Shown: positions 1 to 9,201 of the stretch, piece after piece
Layout: every line of letters starts with the position of its first letter
How positions within the stretch are numbered: the first letter of the stretch is position 1
Origin: Chromohalobacter israelensis
GTDB lineage: Bacteria > Pseudomonadota > Gammaproteobacteria > Pseudomonadales > Halomonadaceae
Assembly (NCBI GenBank): GCA_000761475.1
Contig: JQNW01000002.1
Coordinates: forward strand, 62,001 to 126,000
Reading direction: 5' to 3'
Length of the DNA: 64,000 nucleotides
Translations under genes and position numbers: made by a program
The notes under the pieces: generated by a model
The model's database searches: none
What the model was told of the DNA's origin: nothing
What the model saw: the letters and a program-made list of their open reading frames with translations, nothing else

Positions 1-374
1 GGCAGGGGAGCATCGAGCTCTGGTGCGGGGACTTCTTCCATTTTCACACGGCGCAGGCCGCCGAGCTGGCCGCCTTCTACGACCGGGCGGCGCTGATCGC
101 GCTGCCCGAGGCCACCCGGCAACGCTATGCCTTTCATCTCGCGCAGCTGCTGCTGCCGGGAACGCGAGGCTTGCTGATCAGCCTGGTCGATACCCAGTCG
201 CCCGAGGGTGGGCCGCCGTATTCGGTGGATCATGACGAGGTGGAGCGCCTGTTCGCCCCCAATTTCGAACTGACTCTCCTGGAAACCTTGCCGCCGGAGG
301 CCGGCGGCAAGCAGGAGAGCGTTTGGTCGTTGGTGCGACGTGGCCCGCGTCAGGACACGGGGCCCGGCGAGTGA
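1..374 (+). CDS. tpm: Thiopurine S-methyltransferase, C-terminal part (cut by window edge)
   Basis: The frame is open from the left edge and ends in TGA at 372-374, giving about 123 residues. The visible part contains IELWCGDFF, the YDRAALIALP segment, a LLISLVDTQ strand and the GPPYSV motif, which together match the C-terminal half of bacterial thiopurine/tellurite S-methyltransferases (about 217 residues in full). The family uses S-adenosylmethionine to methylate thiopurines, and in some bacteria selenium or tellurium oxyanions. The start lies outside the window. The gene converges on the lipoprotein gene with only 3 bases between stop codons. Confidence 0.85.
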   Translation, partial: QGSIELWCGDFFHFHTAQAAELAAFYDRAALIALPEATRQRYAFHLAQLLLPGTRGLLISLVDTQSPEGGPPYSVDHDEVERLFAPNFELTLLETLPPEAGGKQESVWSLVRRGPRQDTGPGE

Positions 375-377
375 CGG

Positions 378-971
378 TCAGTACTGCAGCTGGCGTGACA
401 GCTCGGGATCGCTGAAGGCGCGCCGCAGGGCGTTGCTCAGCAGGTCGCTGACCATGCGGTTGTTGGTCTCCCAGTCGGGCTTGATGGCGAAACTCTGGGT
501 GCGTTTGGCGGTGTAGGTGCCGGTATAGGTGCCGCCGTCGTTGACGATTTCCGCGCGCAGCACGGCCTGGAGTTGCGCGGCATCGAGCAGCGGCGCATCG
601 GCGTCGGCGGGGGCGTACTGGAGATCGGCGAGCGTGAGTGTCAGGGTCGCGCCGGTCCCTCCTTCGCGCGTCGGGGTGTATCCCATGCGCCGCAGGGCGT
701 TTTCCGCCTGGGTCTGCAGCTTGGGGATGACGTCGTGAGCGGGGACGCGAATCGTCGAGGTCGACGAGGGTTCGCCGGAGCGCGTGCCGAGCACGTCGCT
801 GCGCCGTCCGTCGACGACGCTGACGGCAATCGCCTGACCGTTACCGGTTTGCGGCAGACTCGCGCCGACATCGGGCTTGACCTGAAGAATCTGGGGGCTC
901 TGGGCACAGGCCGCCAACAGGCCGAGCAATAGCAGTACGGCCAGGCCTTTGAACGCAAACCATTGACGCAT
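378..971 (-). CDS. YajG-like outer-membrane lipoprotein
   Basis: A 197-residue protein starting MRQWFAFKG, with a hydrophobic signal segment and the lipobox LLAAC near residue 22, so it is expected to be processed and lipidated. The mature part resembles the YajG family (periplasmic lipoprotein of unknown function), with SVVDGR, LRRMGY and a C-terminal LSNALRRAFSDPEL segment. The in-frame ATG at 1010 is possible, but the start at 971 places the signal peptide at the N-terminus and has GAGAGG nine bases upstream. A TATAAT hexamer on the same strand lies about 40 bases upstream. The gene appears monocistronic. Confidence 0.75.
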   Translation of the reverse strand: MRQWFAFKGLAVLLLLGLLAACAQSPQILQVKPDVGASLPQTGNGQAIAVSVVDGRRSDVLGTRSGEPSSTSTIRVPAHDVIPKLQTQAENALRRMGYTPTREGGTGATLTLTLADLQYAPADADAPLLDAAQLQAVLRAEIVNDGGTYTGTYTAKRTQSFAIKPDWETNNRMVSDLLSNALRRAFSDPELSRQLQY

Positions 972-1008
972 AACAGTGAACCTCTCGAGTCGTGGAAACG
1001 GCGCGACC

Positions 1009-1014
1009 ATTATA
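1009..1014 (-). promoter_or_regulatory. Probable -10 hexamer for the YajG-like gene
   Basis: A perfect TATAAT is read on the minus strand, 37 bases upstream of the chosen ATG. No good -35 hexamer is seen at 16-18 bases, so this rests on the -10 alone. Confidence 0.35.
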
Positions 1015-1077
1015 GACGCCGGTCGCGAGTTTCCGGAATGCGACGAAGACCCCTAAGGCCTTGACCCGGCTGCCGCC

Positions 1078-2178
1078 TCATGAGGCCGACAGCGGTGCCA
1101 GTGTCTGTGGTCGTGAGGTATCGAAGCGATGCAGACGGCTGGGCTGGGCGAAGAGCCGTTTGCCACGGGTGATCGCCAGGCGTTCGAAATCCGCATGGCT
1201 GATCGTGGCCAGCCACGGTTCGCCCAGCCAGTCCGCTTCCAGCTCGAGGCGAACTTCGGCGCCTACCGGCACGACGGCCGTGACGCTGACCGGCAAGTGC
1301 GCGCGGGTGCTGGGCTGCTCGTCCAGGCAGACCTCATGGGGTCGCAGCAGCAGTTCCTGGCGACCATTCTCGATGCCGGGCACCGCCACCCGCGCGTTGC
1401 CGCAGGTGAGGACTTCCTTCTCGATATCGCCCTCGATCCGGTTGACGTCACCGAGGAACTCGAACACGAAGCGATTGGCGGGTTGGCGATAGAGCGTATC
1501 CGGCGTCGCGATCTGTTCGATCCGGCCGTTGCTCATCACCACCACCCGATCCGACAGTTCCAGCGCCTCTTCCTGGTCGTGGGTCACGAACAGGCTGGTG
1601 AAGTGAAGCTCCTCGTGGAGATGGCGCAGCCAGCGGCGCAGCTCCTGGCGTACCTTGGCATCCAGCGCGCCGAACGGCTCGTCGAGCAGCAGCACGTCGG
1701 GCTTCAACGCCAGCGCCCGCGCCAGCGATACGCGCTGCTGTTGCCCGCCGGAGAGCTGGGCCGGGAAACGCTCGGCGAAATCCTGCAGCCGGACCATTTC
1801 CAGCAACTGCATCACCCGCGAACGAATCTCGCCGCTCGACGGCCGCTGCGAGCGCGGCATGGCAGTCAGCCCGAAAGCGACGTTGTCGAACACGCTCATG
1901 TGGCGGAACAGGGCATAATGCTGGAACACGAACCCGATGCGTCGATCGCGCACATGAACCCGAGTCACGTCACGATCGCCGAAATGGATCGAGCCGCTGT
2001 CGGCCTGTTCCAGCCCGGCCACGATACGCAACAGCGTGGTCTTGCCGGAGCCGGAGGGGCCGAGCAGGCCGATCAGTTCGCCATCGTGGATATCGAGATC
2101 GATGGGTTCAAGGGCGCGGGTCCGGCCGCGGCCCTGGTAACCATAGGTCTTTTCGATCTGCGAGATGCGGATACTCAT
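1078..2178 (-). CDS. cysA: Sulfate/thiosulfate ABC transporter ATP-binding protein
   Basis: A 366-residue ATPase that powers sulfate import together with CysT and CysW. It has Walker A GPSGSGKTT at residues 40-48, the ABC signature LSGGQQQR, Walker B VLLLDEPFGALD and the H-loop FVTHDQEEA, followed by a C-terminal TOBE-type regulatory domain (LLLRPHEVCL). The start MSIRISQIEK overlaps the cysW stop by 4 bases, which argues against the upstream in-frame ATG at 2208. It is the last gene of the minus-strand operon sbp-cysT-cysW-cysA. Confidence 0.93.
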   Translation of the reverse strand: MSIRISQIEKTYGYQGRGRTRALEPIDLDIHDGELIGLLGPSGSGKTTLLRIVAGLEQADSGSIHFGDRDVTRVHVRDRRIGFVFQHYALFRHMSVFDNVAFGLTAMPRSQRPSSGEIRSRVMQLLEMVRLQDFAERFPAQLSGGQQQRVSLARALALKPDVLLLDEPFGALDAKVRQELRRWLRHLHEELHFTSLFVTHDQEEALELSDRVVVMSNGRIEQIATPDTLYRQPANRFVFEFLGDVNRIEGDIEKEVLTCGNARVAVPGIENGRQELLLRPHEVCLDEQPSTRAHLPVSVTAVVPVGAEVRLELEADWLGEPWLATISHADFERLAITRGKRLFAQPSRLHRFDTSRPQTLAPLSAS

Positions 2179-3002
2179 GTCGCGGTCTCCCGGCGCGCAG
2201 CGCGCCATTCGAGTGCGGCCTTGGCGGCCAGCGTCAGCAGCGCCAGCAGTGCCAGCAGCGATGCACTGGTGAAGGCACCCACGGTGTTGTAGTCCTGATA
2301 GAGTTGTTCGACCTGCAGCGGCAGGGTATTGGTTTCGCCGCGAATCGCCCCTGCGACCACCGAGACCGCGCCGAACTCGCCGACCGCGCGAGCGTTGGTC
2401 AGGATCACGCCGTAGAGCAGGGCATGACGAATGTTCGGCAGCGTCACGCGCCGGAAAATCGTCCAGCCGGAAGCGCCCAGCGTCACGGCTGCTTCTTCCT
2501 CGCGGGAGCCTTGCGCCTGCATCAGCGGAATCAGCTCGCGGGCGACGAACGGGCAGGTGACGAACAGCGTGACCAGCACGATGCCCGGCCAGGCGAACAT
2601 GATCTGGATATCGTGAGCATCTAGCCAGCCGCCGAGCCAGCCGTTTCGCCCGTAGAGCAGCAGGTAGACCAGGCCGGCGACCACCGGCGAGACGGCAAAC
2701 GGAATATCGATCAGCGTCTGCAGCAGGCGCCGGCCGGGGAAATCGAATCGCGTCACCAGCCAGGCCAGAAACACCCCGAAGACCAGATTGACCGGCACGG
2801 TGATTACGGCGACCAGCAGCGTCAGGCCGATGGCGGCAAGCGTGTAGTCGTCGCTCAGGTTCTGCCAGTAGACATCGATGCCGCTCATCAACGCCTGGGC
2901 GAAGATCGCCACCAGCGGCAGCAGCAGAAACAGTGCCGTCAGCACCAGGGCGGCGCCGATCAGCAGACGGCGGACACGCGGTGCGTCACCGATTCGTATC
3001 AT
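2175..3002 (-). CDS. cysW: Sulfate ABC transporter permease CysW
   Basis: A 275-residue inner-membrane permease with about six hydrophobic segments. The EAA loop is visible (EEEAAVTLGASGWTIFRRVTLPNI), the site that docks to the ATPase. The start [10 protein letters not shown] is chosen because its ATG shares a base with the cysT stop (TGATG), indicating translational coupling; the ATG at 3047 lies inside cysT. The ending GEFGAVSVVAGAIRGETNTL is typical of CysW. It pairs with CysT to form the sulfate channel. Confidence 0.92.
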   Translation of the reverse strand: MIRIGDAPRVRRLLIGAALVLTALFLLLPLVAIFAQALMSGIDVYWQNLSDDYTLAAIGLTLLVAVITVPVNLVFGVFLAWLVTRFDFPGRRLLQTLIDIPFAVSPVVAGLVYLLLYGRNGWLGGWLDAHDIQIMFAWPGIVLVTLFVTCPFVARELIPLMQAQGSREEEAAVTLGASGWTIFRRVTLPNIRHALLYGVILTNARAVGEFGAVSVVAGAIRGETNTLPLQVEQLYQDYNTVGAFTSASLLALLALLTLAAKAALEWRAARRETAT

Positions 3003-3856
3003 CAGCCGCGCCCTCCGTGCAGTCGTTTGATGAAGCGGCCTTGCCACAGGTTGATCGCCAGCAGCAGGGCAAGCGAGGTGGCGAGCACGATAGAGGCGAC
3101 CGCCGAGGCACCGGCGTAGTCGTACTCTTGCAGCTTGACGAAGATCATCAGTGAGGTGATCTCGGTTTCGTAGGGCTTGCCGCCGGCAATGAAGATCACG
3201 GCGCCAAACTCACCGAGCGAACGCACGAAGGCGAGCCCGGTACCGGTGACCAGCGCTGGCCACAGGTAGGGCAGGATCACCCGACGGAACGCATGGCTGT
3301 CGCTGGCGCCGAGCGTCATCGCGGCTTCGTCCACTTCGGCGGGGAGATCTTCCAGTACCGGCTGCACGGTACGAACAACGAACGGGATGCTGGTAAAGGC
3401 CATCGCCAGGGCGATCCCGATCCAGGTGTAGGAGATCGATATGCCCAGCGGCTCCAGCAGGCGCCCGATCCAGCCGTTACTGGAATAGAGCGTCGCCAGG
3501 GTGATGCCCGCGACGGCCGTGGGCAGCGCGAACGGCAAATCCATCAGCGCATCGACCAGACGCTTGCCGGGGAACTCGTAGCGTACCAGTATCCACGCCA
3601 TCAGCAGCCCGAACGCGGCGTTGAAGAGGGCTGCCACGGCGGCGCCGAAGAGCGTCACGCCATAACTCGCCAGCAGCCGCGGGTCCGTGATCAAAAACCA
3701 GTACTGCGACCAGCTCAACTGCGAGAGCTGCCCCACCAGACTGGTCAGGGGCAGCAGCAGAATCAGCGAGACGAAGGTCAGCGAGATGCCGAGCGAGAGG
3801 CCGAAGCCCGGCAGCACTCGGCGTTCACGGCGCCAGGTCAGAGCGTGTGCGATCAT
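3002..3856 (-). CDS. cysT: Sulfate ABC transporter permease CysT (CysU)
   Basis: A 284-residue inner-membrane permease of the sulfate/molybdate type. The EAA loop [20 protein letters not shown] and the segment [20 protein letters not shown] are characteristic of CysT. The start ATG overlaps the end of the binding-protein gene by 4 bases and the stop shares one base with the cysW start, so sbp-cysT-cysW-cysA is tightly coupled. Confidence 0.92.
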   Translation of the reverse strand: MIAHALTWRRERRVLPGFGLSLGISLTFVSLILLLPLTSLVGQLSQLSWSQYWFLITDPRLLASYGVTLFGAAVAALFNAAFGLLMAWILVRYEFPGKRLVDALMDLPFALPTAVAGITLATLYSSNGWIGRLLEPLGISISYTWIGIALAMAFTSIPFVVRTVQPVLEDLPAEVDEAAMTLGASDSHAFRRVILPYLWPALVTGTGLAFVRSLGEFGAVIFIAGGKPYETEITSLMIFVKLQEYDYAGASAVASIVLATSLALLLAINLWQGRFIKRLHGGRG

Positions 3857-4881
3857 CGGCGCTGAAGCTGATCCAGTTCACCGCCGCTGGCGAAGTGCGT
3901 TTCCATCGCCTCGGGCCAACTGCCGAAGACGTCCTCGACGCGCAGCAGTTCGGTTTCAGGGAAGCGGTCGCTGAACTCCTCGGCCACCTTCTCGTCGTTG
4001 ACGCGATAGTTGAACCCGGCCAGCAGGCGCTGTGCTTCCTCGGTATACAGGTAGTCGAGATAGCCCTTGGCCAGATCCTCGTTGCCGTTGCGCTCGGCGT
4101 ACTCGTCGACCACGGCGACCGGGAACTCGGCGAGAATACTGACCGGCGGTACGACGACTTCATAGTCGTCCTTGCCGTATTCGTTACGAATGTTGTTGAC
4201 CTCGGATTCGAAGGTGATCAGGACGTCGCCGATCCCGCGTTCGACGAAGGTCGTCGTCGCGCCGCGGCCGCCGGTGTCGAACACTTCGACGTTGCCGAGG
4301 AACGTGCTCATGTAATCCTCGATCTTCGCCTCGTCGCCATCGAAGGCCTGATCGGCGTAACCCCATGCCGCCAGATAGGTGTAGCGCCCGTTACCCGAAG
4401 TCTTGGGATTGGGGAAAACGAGAGAGACATCATCCCGCGCGAGGTCGTCCCAGTTCTCGATCTGCTTGGGGTTGCCCTTGCGCACCAGGAAGGCGGTCGT
4501 GGAGTAGTAGGGCGAGGCGTTATTGGGATAGCGGTCCTGCCAATCCTCGGCGACCAAGCCGGCATCGGCGAGCACGTTGACGTCGGTCACCTGGTTGAAG
4601 GTCACCACGTCGGCACGCAGCCCTTGCATGATCGAGCGGGCCTGCGTCGAGGAACCGCCGTGGGACTGCTTCACGCTGACGGTCTCGTCGTGCTGGGCCT
4701 GCCACCAGTCGATGAACTTCGGATTCACCGCGGCGAACAGTTCGCGAGCGATGTCATAGGAGGAGTTGAGCAGCTCACGCGGTTCGTCCTGGGCCTGCGC
4801 GGGCGACAGGGCGCCGAAAGTCAGCGCCAGCCCGACGGCGGACGCGGTGAACAGCGAGCGAGGCTTGGAAAACCAGGTCAT
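3853..4881 (-). CDS. sbp: Periplasmic sulfate-binding protein
   Basis: A 342-residue exported protein with a signal peptide ending near SPAQAQ (about residue 30). The mature part has the sulfate-binding family motifs [26 protein letters not shown] and GRGATTTF. It captures sulfate or thiosulfate in the periplasm and delivers it to CysTW. It is the first gene of the operon and lies behind an AT-rich upstream region. Whether it is Sbp-like (sulfate) or CysP-like (thiosulfate) cannot be decided by eye. Confidence 0.9.
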   Translation of the reverse strand: MTWFSKPRSLFTASAVGLALTFGALSPAQAQDEPRELLNSSYDIARELFAAVNPKFIDWWQAQHDETVSVKQSHGGSSTQARSIMQGLRADVVTFNQVTDVNVLADAGLVAEDWQDRYPNNASPYYSTTAFLVRKGNPKQIENWDDLARDDVSLVFPNPKTSGNGRYTYLAAWGYADQAFDGDEAKIEDYMSTFLGNVEVFDTGGRGATTTFVERGIGDVLITFESEVNNIRNEYGKDDYEVVVPPVSILAEFPVAVVDEYAERNGNEDLAKGYLDYLYTEEAQRLLAGFNYRVNDEKVAEEFSDRFPETELLRVEDVFGSWPEAMETHFASGGELDQLQRR

Positions 4882-5042
4882 GAGTCAGTCCCCTAGGATT
4901 TATTGGCAATGGCGGCAAGGATAAATAAACCAGAATGGAATGACAATTCGTTTCAATAGAACTTTTAATTATAAATTTGCTCGGTAACTCTATAAGCCGA
5001 GACGGGCACGAGTTTGGCACTCCGGCGCGGCAGACGCTGTGC
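4882..5042 (-). promoter_or_regulatory. AT-rich control region upstream of the sulfate operon
   Basis: This 161-base gap is far more AT-rich than its surroundings, especially 4911-4995. On the minus strand it contains TATAAT at 4968-4973 and an alternative TTGAAA at 4951-4956. Sulfate operons in related bacteria are activated by CysB, which binds AT-rich DNA just upstream of the promoter, so CysB control is a reasonable inference. No exact operator is claimed. Confidence 0.4.
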
Positions 5043-6206
5043 CTACGGTTCGACGCGAGCGGGCCTGCCGAGCCGGCGGAGAGCAAGCAGCCCCAGCAGC
5101 GGGCCGGGGAGTAGCCACCAGGCGATCGTCGCACCAAGGGCGGATAGCCAAGGCACCAGCAGGCCTATCGAGACGGCGGAGATCGCGAACCCGATGGCGT
5201 TCTGCAGCGTCAGCGCACTACCGACCAGCGTGGCGGGGCAAGCGTTGGCGGAGAGCGCCGAGAATTGCGGCGAATCGATCACCGCGAGCAGGCTCCACGC
5301 TGCCAGATACACCACCAAGGCAGCGAAACCGACCTGCGGGGCAATCCAGGGATAGAGCAGGCAGCCTATCGCCGAGCCGGCCAGCCCCAGGATCGCGACC
5401 CGGCGACTGCCCAGATGCTGGCTCAGCCAGCCGCCGAGCCAGCAGCCCGGGGCGCCGACCGCGATCAGGGCGAACGACAGCAGCGACAGCGCTTGGGGAG
5501 AAAGGGAAGGGTTGGCCGCAATCAGCAGCAACGGGATCAGCGTCCAGAGCGTGTAGAGTTCCCACATGTGGCCGAAGTAGGCGCTGGCAGCGCGGCGAAA
5601 GTCGGCGATGCCAAAGGCCGCCAGCCCGGCCAGGCGCGATGACGTTGAAGTGGGCACTCGAGCAAGGCAAGGGGCGTCGCCCAGCCTCCAGACAGCGACG
5701 CCGGCCAGCAGGGCGAGCAGTGACGCGATCCATAGCGTCAACTTCCAGTCGCCTCCCCAATCGATGCCGGCCAGCAGGTGGGGCATCGCCGTGCCCAGCA
5801 CCAGCATCCCGACGAGCCATGCCAGTCCCAGTCCGGCGCGCCCGGGCGCCCAGCCCACCATCAGTTTCATGCCGATGGGGTAGATGCCGGCCAGCGACAG
5901 CCCGGTGATCAGGCGCAACCCGACCGCCGGCCACAGGCCACCGGCATAAGGCAGCAGGGCGTTGGAAAGCGCGCCGACCAGGCATGCCAGGGCGAACAGT
6001 CGGCTGGCTCGAGTGCGATCGGCAAGACCGCTGAGGCCCAAGCCGAGCGTCCCCAGCAGGAACCCGAACTGCACCGCACCGGTGAGCCAGCCCAGATCGC
6101 CGGTGGCGAGCCCCCACGTCCGCTGGAGATCGTCGATCACGGCGTTGGGCGTGAACCACAGCGCGGTGCCGAACCACTCGGCGATGGCAATGATGACAAT
6201 CGGCAT
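5043..6206 (-). CDS. MFS transporter, substrate unknown
   Basis: A 387-residue integral membrane protein of the major facilitator superfamily, with about 12 hydrophobic segments. After the second segment it has the family loop GLADRTRASRLF, followed by RLITGLSLAGIYPIGMKLM, typical of MFS helix 4-5 boundaries. The start MPIVIIAIAEWF puts a transmembrane helix at the N-terminus; an in-frame start 21 bases upstream (MIGAGRS) is equally possible. The substrate is not evident. It lies beside the sulfate operon on the same strand but upstream of its promoter region, so it is separate. Confidence 0.8.
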   Translation of the reverse strand: MPIVIIAIAEWFGTALWFTPNAVIDDLQRTWGLATGDLGWLTGAVQFGFLLGTLGLGLSGLADRTRASRLFALACLVGALSNALLPYAGGLWPAVGLRLITGLSLAGIYPIGMKLMVGWAPGRAGLGLAWLVGMLVLGTAMPHLLAGIDWGGDWKLTLWIASLLALLAGVAVWRLGDAPCLARVPTSTSSRLAGLAAFGIADFRRAASAYFGHMWELYTLWTLIPLLLIAANPSLSPQALSLLSFALIAVGAPGCWLGGWLSQHLGSRRVAILGLAGSAIGCLLYPWIAPQVGFAALVVYLAAWSLLAVIDSPQFSALSANACPATLVGSALTLQNAIGFAISAVSIGLLVPWLSALGATIAWWLLPGPLLGLLALRRLGRPARVEP

Positions 6207-6294
6207 CGATCTCCCCGCACCTATCAACTCGGGTCATCGCCGCTGGGCGACGGCATGTCGGTCGCTCCGGGACCGCGGGAGCACGAGTATCGGC

Positions 6295-8028
6295 TCAAAG
6301 ACCCATCGCCGACGACGTCGATCGCCGCGGATCGGCGCCGCCGGTGAAGGCGCCATCATCCTCGATCAGAATCGATTGCGCCGCGCCCATCGCCTCCTGC
6401 TGGCTGACGGTATGGCCCATCGCCTCGAGCAAGGCGATCGTATCCGGGCTGATGCCTTCCTCGATGCGGATCTCGTCGGGCAGCCATTGATGGTGAGTGC
6501 GTGGCACGCTCACGGCGCTTTGCACGTTCATGTCGTGATCGATGACGTTCATGACCACTTGCAGCGTCGTAGTGATGATCCGGGAGCCCCCGGGGCTGCC
6601 CGTGATCAGGAAGTTCTTGCCATCCTTCTTGACGATGGTCGGCGTCATCGACGACAGCATGCGCTTTTCGGGCTCGATCTTGTTGGCCTCGCCGCCGATC
6701 AGCCCATAGGCGTTGGGCGTACCCGGCTTGGCGGAGAAATCGTCCATCTCGTTGTTGAGCAGAAAGCCCGCACCGTCGACGACGATGCCCGAGCCGTAGC
6801 TGAAGTTGAGGGTATAGGTGTTGGAGACGGCGAGGCCGCTGTCGTCGGCGATCGAGAAGTGCGTGGTCTCGTTGGACTCGTAGGGCAGCGGATCGCCCGC
6901 CGCGATGCTGTCGCTCGGGGTGGCGCGGCCCAGGTCGATCTGCTCGCGAAGCGCGTCGGCATAGGCCTTCGAGGTAATGCCGGCCAGCGGCACGTCGACG
7001 AAATCGGTATCGCCCAGGTACTCGGCTCGATCGGCATAGGCGCGTTTCATCGCCTCGCTCATGACGTGGATCGTGCGTGCCGAGTTGAAGCCCATGGCGC
7101 CGATGTCGTAGCCCTCGAGGATGTTCAGCATCTGCACGATATGCGCGCCGCCGCTGGAGGGCGGGCTCATGGCATACACGTCGTAGCCGCGATAGGTGCC
7201 ATGCACGGGTTCGCGGATCGCGGGGCGGTAATCGGCCAGGTCCTCGGCGGTCATGAGGCCGCCATGTTTTTCCATTTCGGCGGCGATCAGTTCGGCGGTT
7301 TCGCCTGCGTAGAACTCGCGAGGCCCGTGCTCGGCGATGCGCTTGAGGGTGGCCGCCAGGGCCGGCTGACGGTAGGTGTCGCCCACCTGGTAGCGGCTGC
7401 CGTCGGGCTTGAAGAACTTGGCCCGGCTGGCCGGCCACTGTTCGAACCGCTCGCTGGCCTGCTCGATGCCCTCGACGAAGCGCTGCGGAAGCGCGAAGCC
7501 GTTCTCGGCCAGGTCGATCGCCGGCGCCAGGGCCTCGGCGAGACTCAGGGTGCCATATTCGTCGAGTGCCAGCGCCAGGCCGGCGACGGTGCCCGGCACC
7601 CCGGATGCATTGTGGGTATAGCGGGACAGCTCGGGGACGGCCTCGCCCGCGTCGTTCTGGAACATCGTCTCGAACGCGGCCGCCGGCGCCTTCTCGCGAT
7701 AGTCGATGGCGACCACCTTGCCGCTGTCCTCGTCGGAAATCAGCATGAAGCCGCCCCCGCCGATGTTGCCGGAGCGCGGCTGGGTCACGGCCAGCGCGAA
7801 GCCGGCGGTGACCGCGGCATCCACGGCGTTGCCGCCGTCCTGCATGACATCCCGGGCGATTTGGGAGGCAAGGTAGTGGCTGGTGGCGGCCATGCCGTGA
7901 CGGCTTTCCTGGGGATGGAAGCGCTCACCCTCGAGAATCGCCTGCTGAGCGCCGGCGGAGGTGGCGAAGAATCCCAGTACGGCGCACAGTGCCAGACGCG
8001 GCCCACGGCGCGAAGTGAATCGGAGCAT
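6295..8028 (-). CDS. ggt: Periplasmic gamma-glutamyltransferase
   Basis: A 577-residue secreted enzyme that cleaves gamma-glutamyl bonds, as in glutathione, and can transfer the glutamyl group. It has a signal peptide ending ATSAGAQQ. The self-processing site is NETTHFS, with the nucleophilic Thr at about residue 388, splitting the precursor into large and small subunits. GNIGGGGFM, YREKAPAAA, MSPPSSGGAH and TGSPGGSRI are further family motifs. The start at 8028 puts the signal peptide first; the ATG at 8163 would add 45 residues with no family match. It appears monocistronic. Confidence 0.93.
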   Translation of the reverse strand: MLRFTSRRGPRLALCAVLGFFATSAGAQQAILEGERFHPQESRHGMAATSHYLASQIARDVMQDGGNAVDAAVTAGFALAVTQPRSGNIGGGGFMLISDEDSGKVVAIDYREKAPAAAFETMFQNDAGEAVPELSRYTHNASGVPGTVAGLALALDEYGTLSLAEALAPAIDLAENGFALPQRFVEGIEQASERFEQWPASRAKFFKPDGSRYQVGDTYRQPALAATLKRIAEHGPREFYAGETAELIAAEMEKHGGLMTAEDLADYRPAIREPVHGTYRGYDVYAMSPPSSGGAHIVQMLNILEGYDIGAMGFNSARTIHVMSEAMKRAYADRAEYLGDTDFVDVPLAGITSKAYADALREQIDLGRATPSDSIAAGDPLPYESNETTHFSIADDSGLAVSNTYTLNFSYGSGIVVDGAGFLLNNEMDDFSAKPGTPNAYGLIGGEANKIEPEKRMLSSMTPTIVKKDGKNFLITGSPGGSRIITTTLQVVMNVIDHDMNVQSAVSVPRTHHQWLPDEIRIEEGISPDTIALLEAMGHTVSQQEAMGAAQSILIEDDGAFTGGADPRRSTSSAMGL

Positions 8029-8086
8029 GTCGAGCCCTCGTGAATGCGACGCGCGATGCGTCGTGTCGTGTTTCAGGTTTCTCTTT

Positions 8087-8115
8087 ACTATCGAAGGCGG
8101 TTTCCGAAAGTGCAA
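8087..8115 (-). promoter_or_regulatory. Candidate sigma-70 promoter for ggt
   Basis: On the minus strand TTGCAC (8110-8115) and GATAGT (8087-8092) are separated by exactly 17 bases, about 60 bases upstream of the ggt ATG. The match to consensus is moderate. Confidence 0.38.
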
Positions 8116-8167
8116 GGCGTCCGTGCCGCTTCCGCCCCGTGCGTCTGTTTTTCCGTCCGCCATTCGC

Positions 8168-8173
8168 TAGAAT
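8168..8173 (+). promoter_or_regulatory. Candidate -10 hexamer for rpe
   Basis: TAGAAT (5 of 6 consensus bases) lies 33 bases upstream of the rpe ATG in the divergent ggt/rpe gap. The -35 region is a poor match (T-rich stretch near 8145-8152). Confidence 0.33.
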
Positions 8174-8206
8174 GAGGGCTTCATTTCACGTCGAACGCGC
8201 CTTTTC

Positions 8207-8893
8207 ATGCCTGATTTCAAGATTGCTCCTTCGATCCTTTCCGCCGATTTCGCGCGCCTGGGCCAGGAAGTGGACGATGTCCTGGCGTCGGGGGCGGATA
8301 TCGTCCACTTCGATGTCATGGACAATCACTACGTCCCCAACCTCACCATCGGGCCGATGGTCTGCGAGGCATTGCGCAAGCACGGTGTCACCGCCCCCAT
8401 CGATGCGCACCTGATGGTCAAGCCGGTGGATCGCTTGATCGGTGACTTCATCGATGCCGGCGCCAGCTACATCACCTTTCATCCCGAGGCATCGGAGCAT
8501 ATCGACCGCTCGCTGCAGCTGATCCGCGACGGCGGTTGCAGGGCCGGCCTGGTCTTCAATCCCGCGACACCGCTTGCCTACCTCGATCATGTCATGGACA
8601 AGCTCGATATGGTGCTGTTGATGAGCGTCAATCCGGGCTTCGGGGGGCAGTCCTTCATTCCCGGCACGCTCGACAAGCTGCGCGAGGTGCGTCAGCGCAT
8701 CAATGCCAGCGGGCGCGACATTCGCCTGGAGGTCGATGGTGGCGTCAAGGTCGACAACATCGCCGAGATCGCGCGCGCAGGCGCCGATACCTTCGTCGCC
8801 GGGTCGGCGATCTTCAAGGCGCGCGACGAAGCGGATCCGCACCGCTACGACTCCGTCATGCGTGCCTTTCACGACGCCTTGGCGCAGCGCTGA
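8207..8893 (+). CDS. rpe: Ribulose-phosphate 3-epimerase
   Basis: A 228-residue TIM-barrel enzyme interconverting D-ribulose 5-phosphate and D-xylulose 5-phosphate. Visible signatures are [26 protein letters not shown] (catalytic Asp and metal ligands), [26 protein letters not shown] and [12 protein letters not shown]. Length is normal for the family. In pseudomonads rpe is followed by gph and trpE; here three unrelated genes lie between rpe and gph. The ribosome-binding site is weak. Confidence 0.96.
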   Translation: MPDFKIAPSILSADFARLGQEVDDVLASGADIVHFDVMDNHYVPNLTIGPMVCEALRKHGVTAPIDAHLMVKPVDRLIGDFIDAGASYITFHPEASEHIDRSLQLIRDGGCRAGLVFNPATPLAYLDHVMDKLDMVLLMSVNPGFGGQSFIPGTLDKLREVRQRINASGRDIRLEVDGGVKVDNIAEIARAGADTFVAGSAIFKARDEADPHRYDSVMRAFHDALAQR

Positions 8894-8901
8894 GCCGCGT
8901 C

Positions 8902-9201
8902 ATGGCCGAGGACGATCGCGACGCCCCCGCGCAGCGCTGGTATCTGTACCTCGTCGAGACGGCGGCCGGGGCGTTGTATACCGGCGTGACCACCGATGTC
9001 GCACGACGTTTCCGCGAGCATCGCGACGGCAAGCGCGGGGCGCGTGCCCTGCGCGGCAAGGGGCCGTTGACCTTGCGCCATGCGGAGTACGTGGGCGGCC
9101 ATGGCGAGGCGTTGCGCCAAGAGGCCGCCCTCAAGAAGCTCAGTCCTGCCGCCAAGCGTGCCTGGCTGGCGCAGCGCGAAAGCGAGCCGACGTCCTCATA
9201 G
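8902..9201 (+). CDS. Small GIY-YIG domain protein (YhbQ-like)
   Basis: A 99-residue protein consisting of one GIY-YIG nuclease-fold domain. It has WYLYLVETAAGALYTGVT (the GIY...YIG strand pair), followed by DVARRFREH with the conserved Arg, and a later EAALKKLSPAAKRAWL helix. Small stand-alone members of this type (YhbQ/UPF0213) have no firmly established role. It starts 8 bases after the rpe stop, so is probably co-transcribed, and its last 6 bases overlap the convergent dihydroxyacetone kinase gene. Confidence 0.85.
   Translation: MAEDDRDAPAQRWYLYLVETAAGALYTGVTTDVARRFREHRDGKRGARALRGKGPLTLRHAEYVGGHGEALRQEAALKKLSPAAKRAWLAQRESEPTSS

Noticed and set aside
5962-8043. A very long open frame (693 codons) on the plus strand opposite ggt
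   Set aside because: It is a by-product of high GC content on the complementary strand of a clearly conserved gene and has no recognisable domain or ribosome-binding site.
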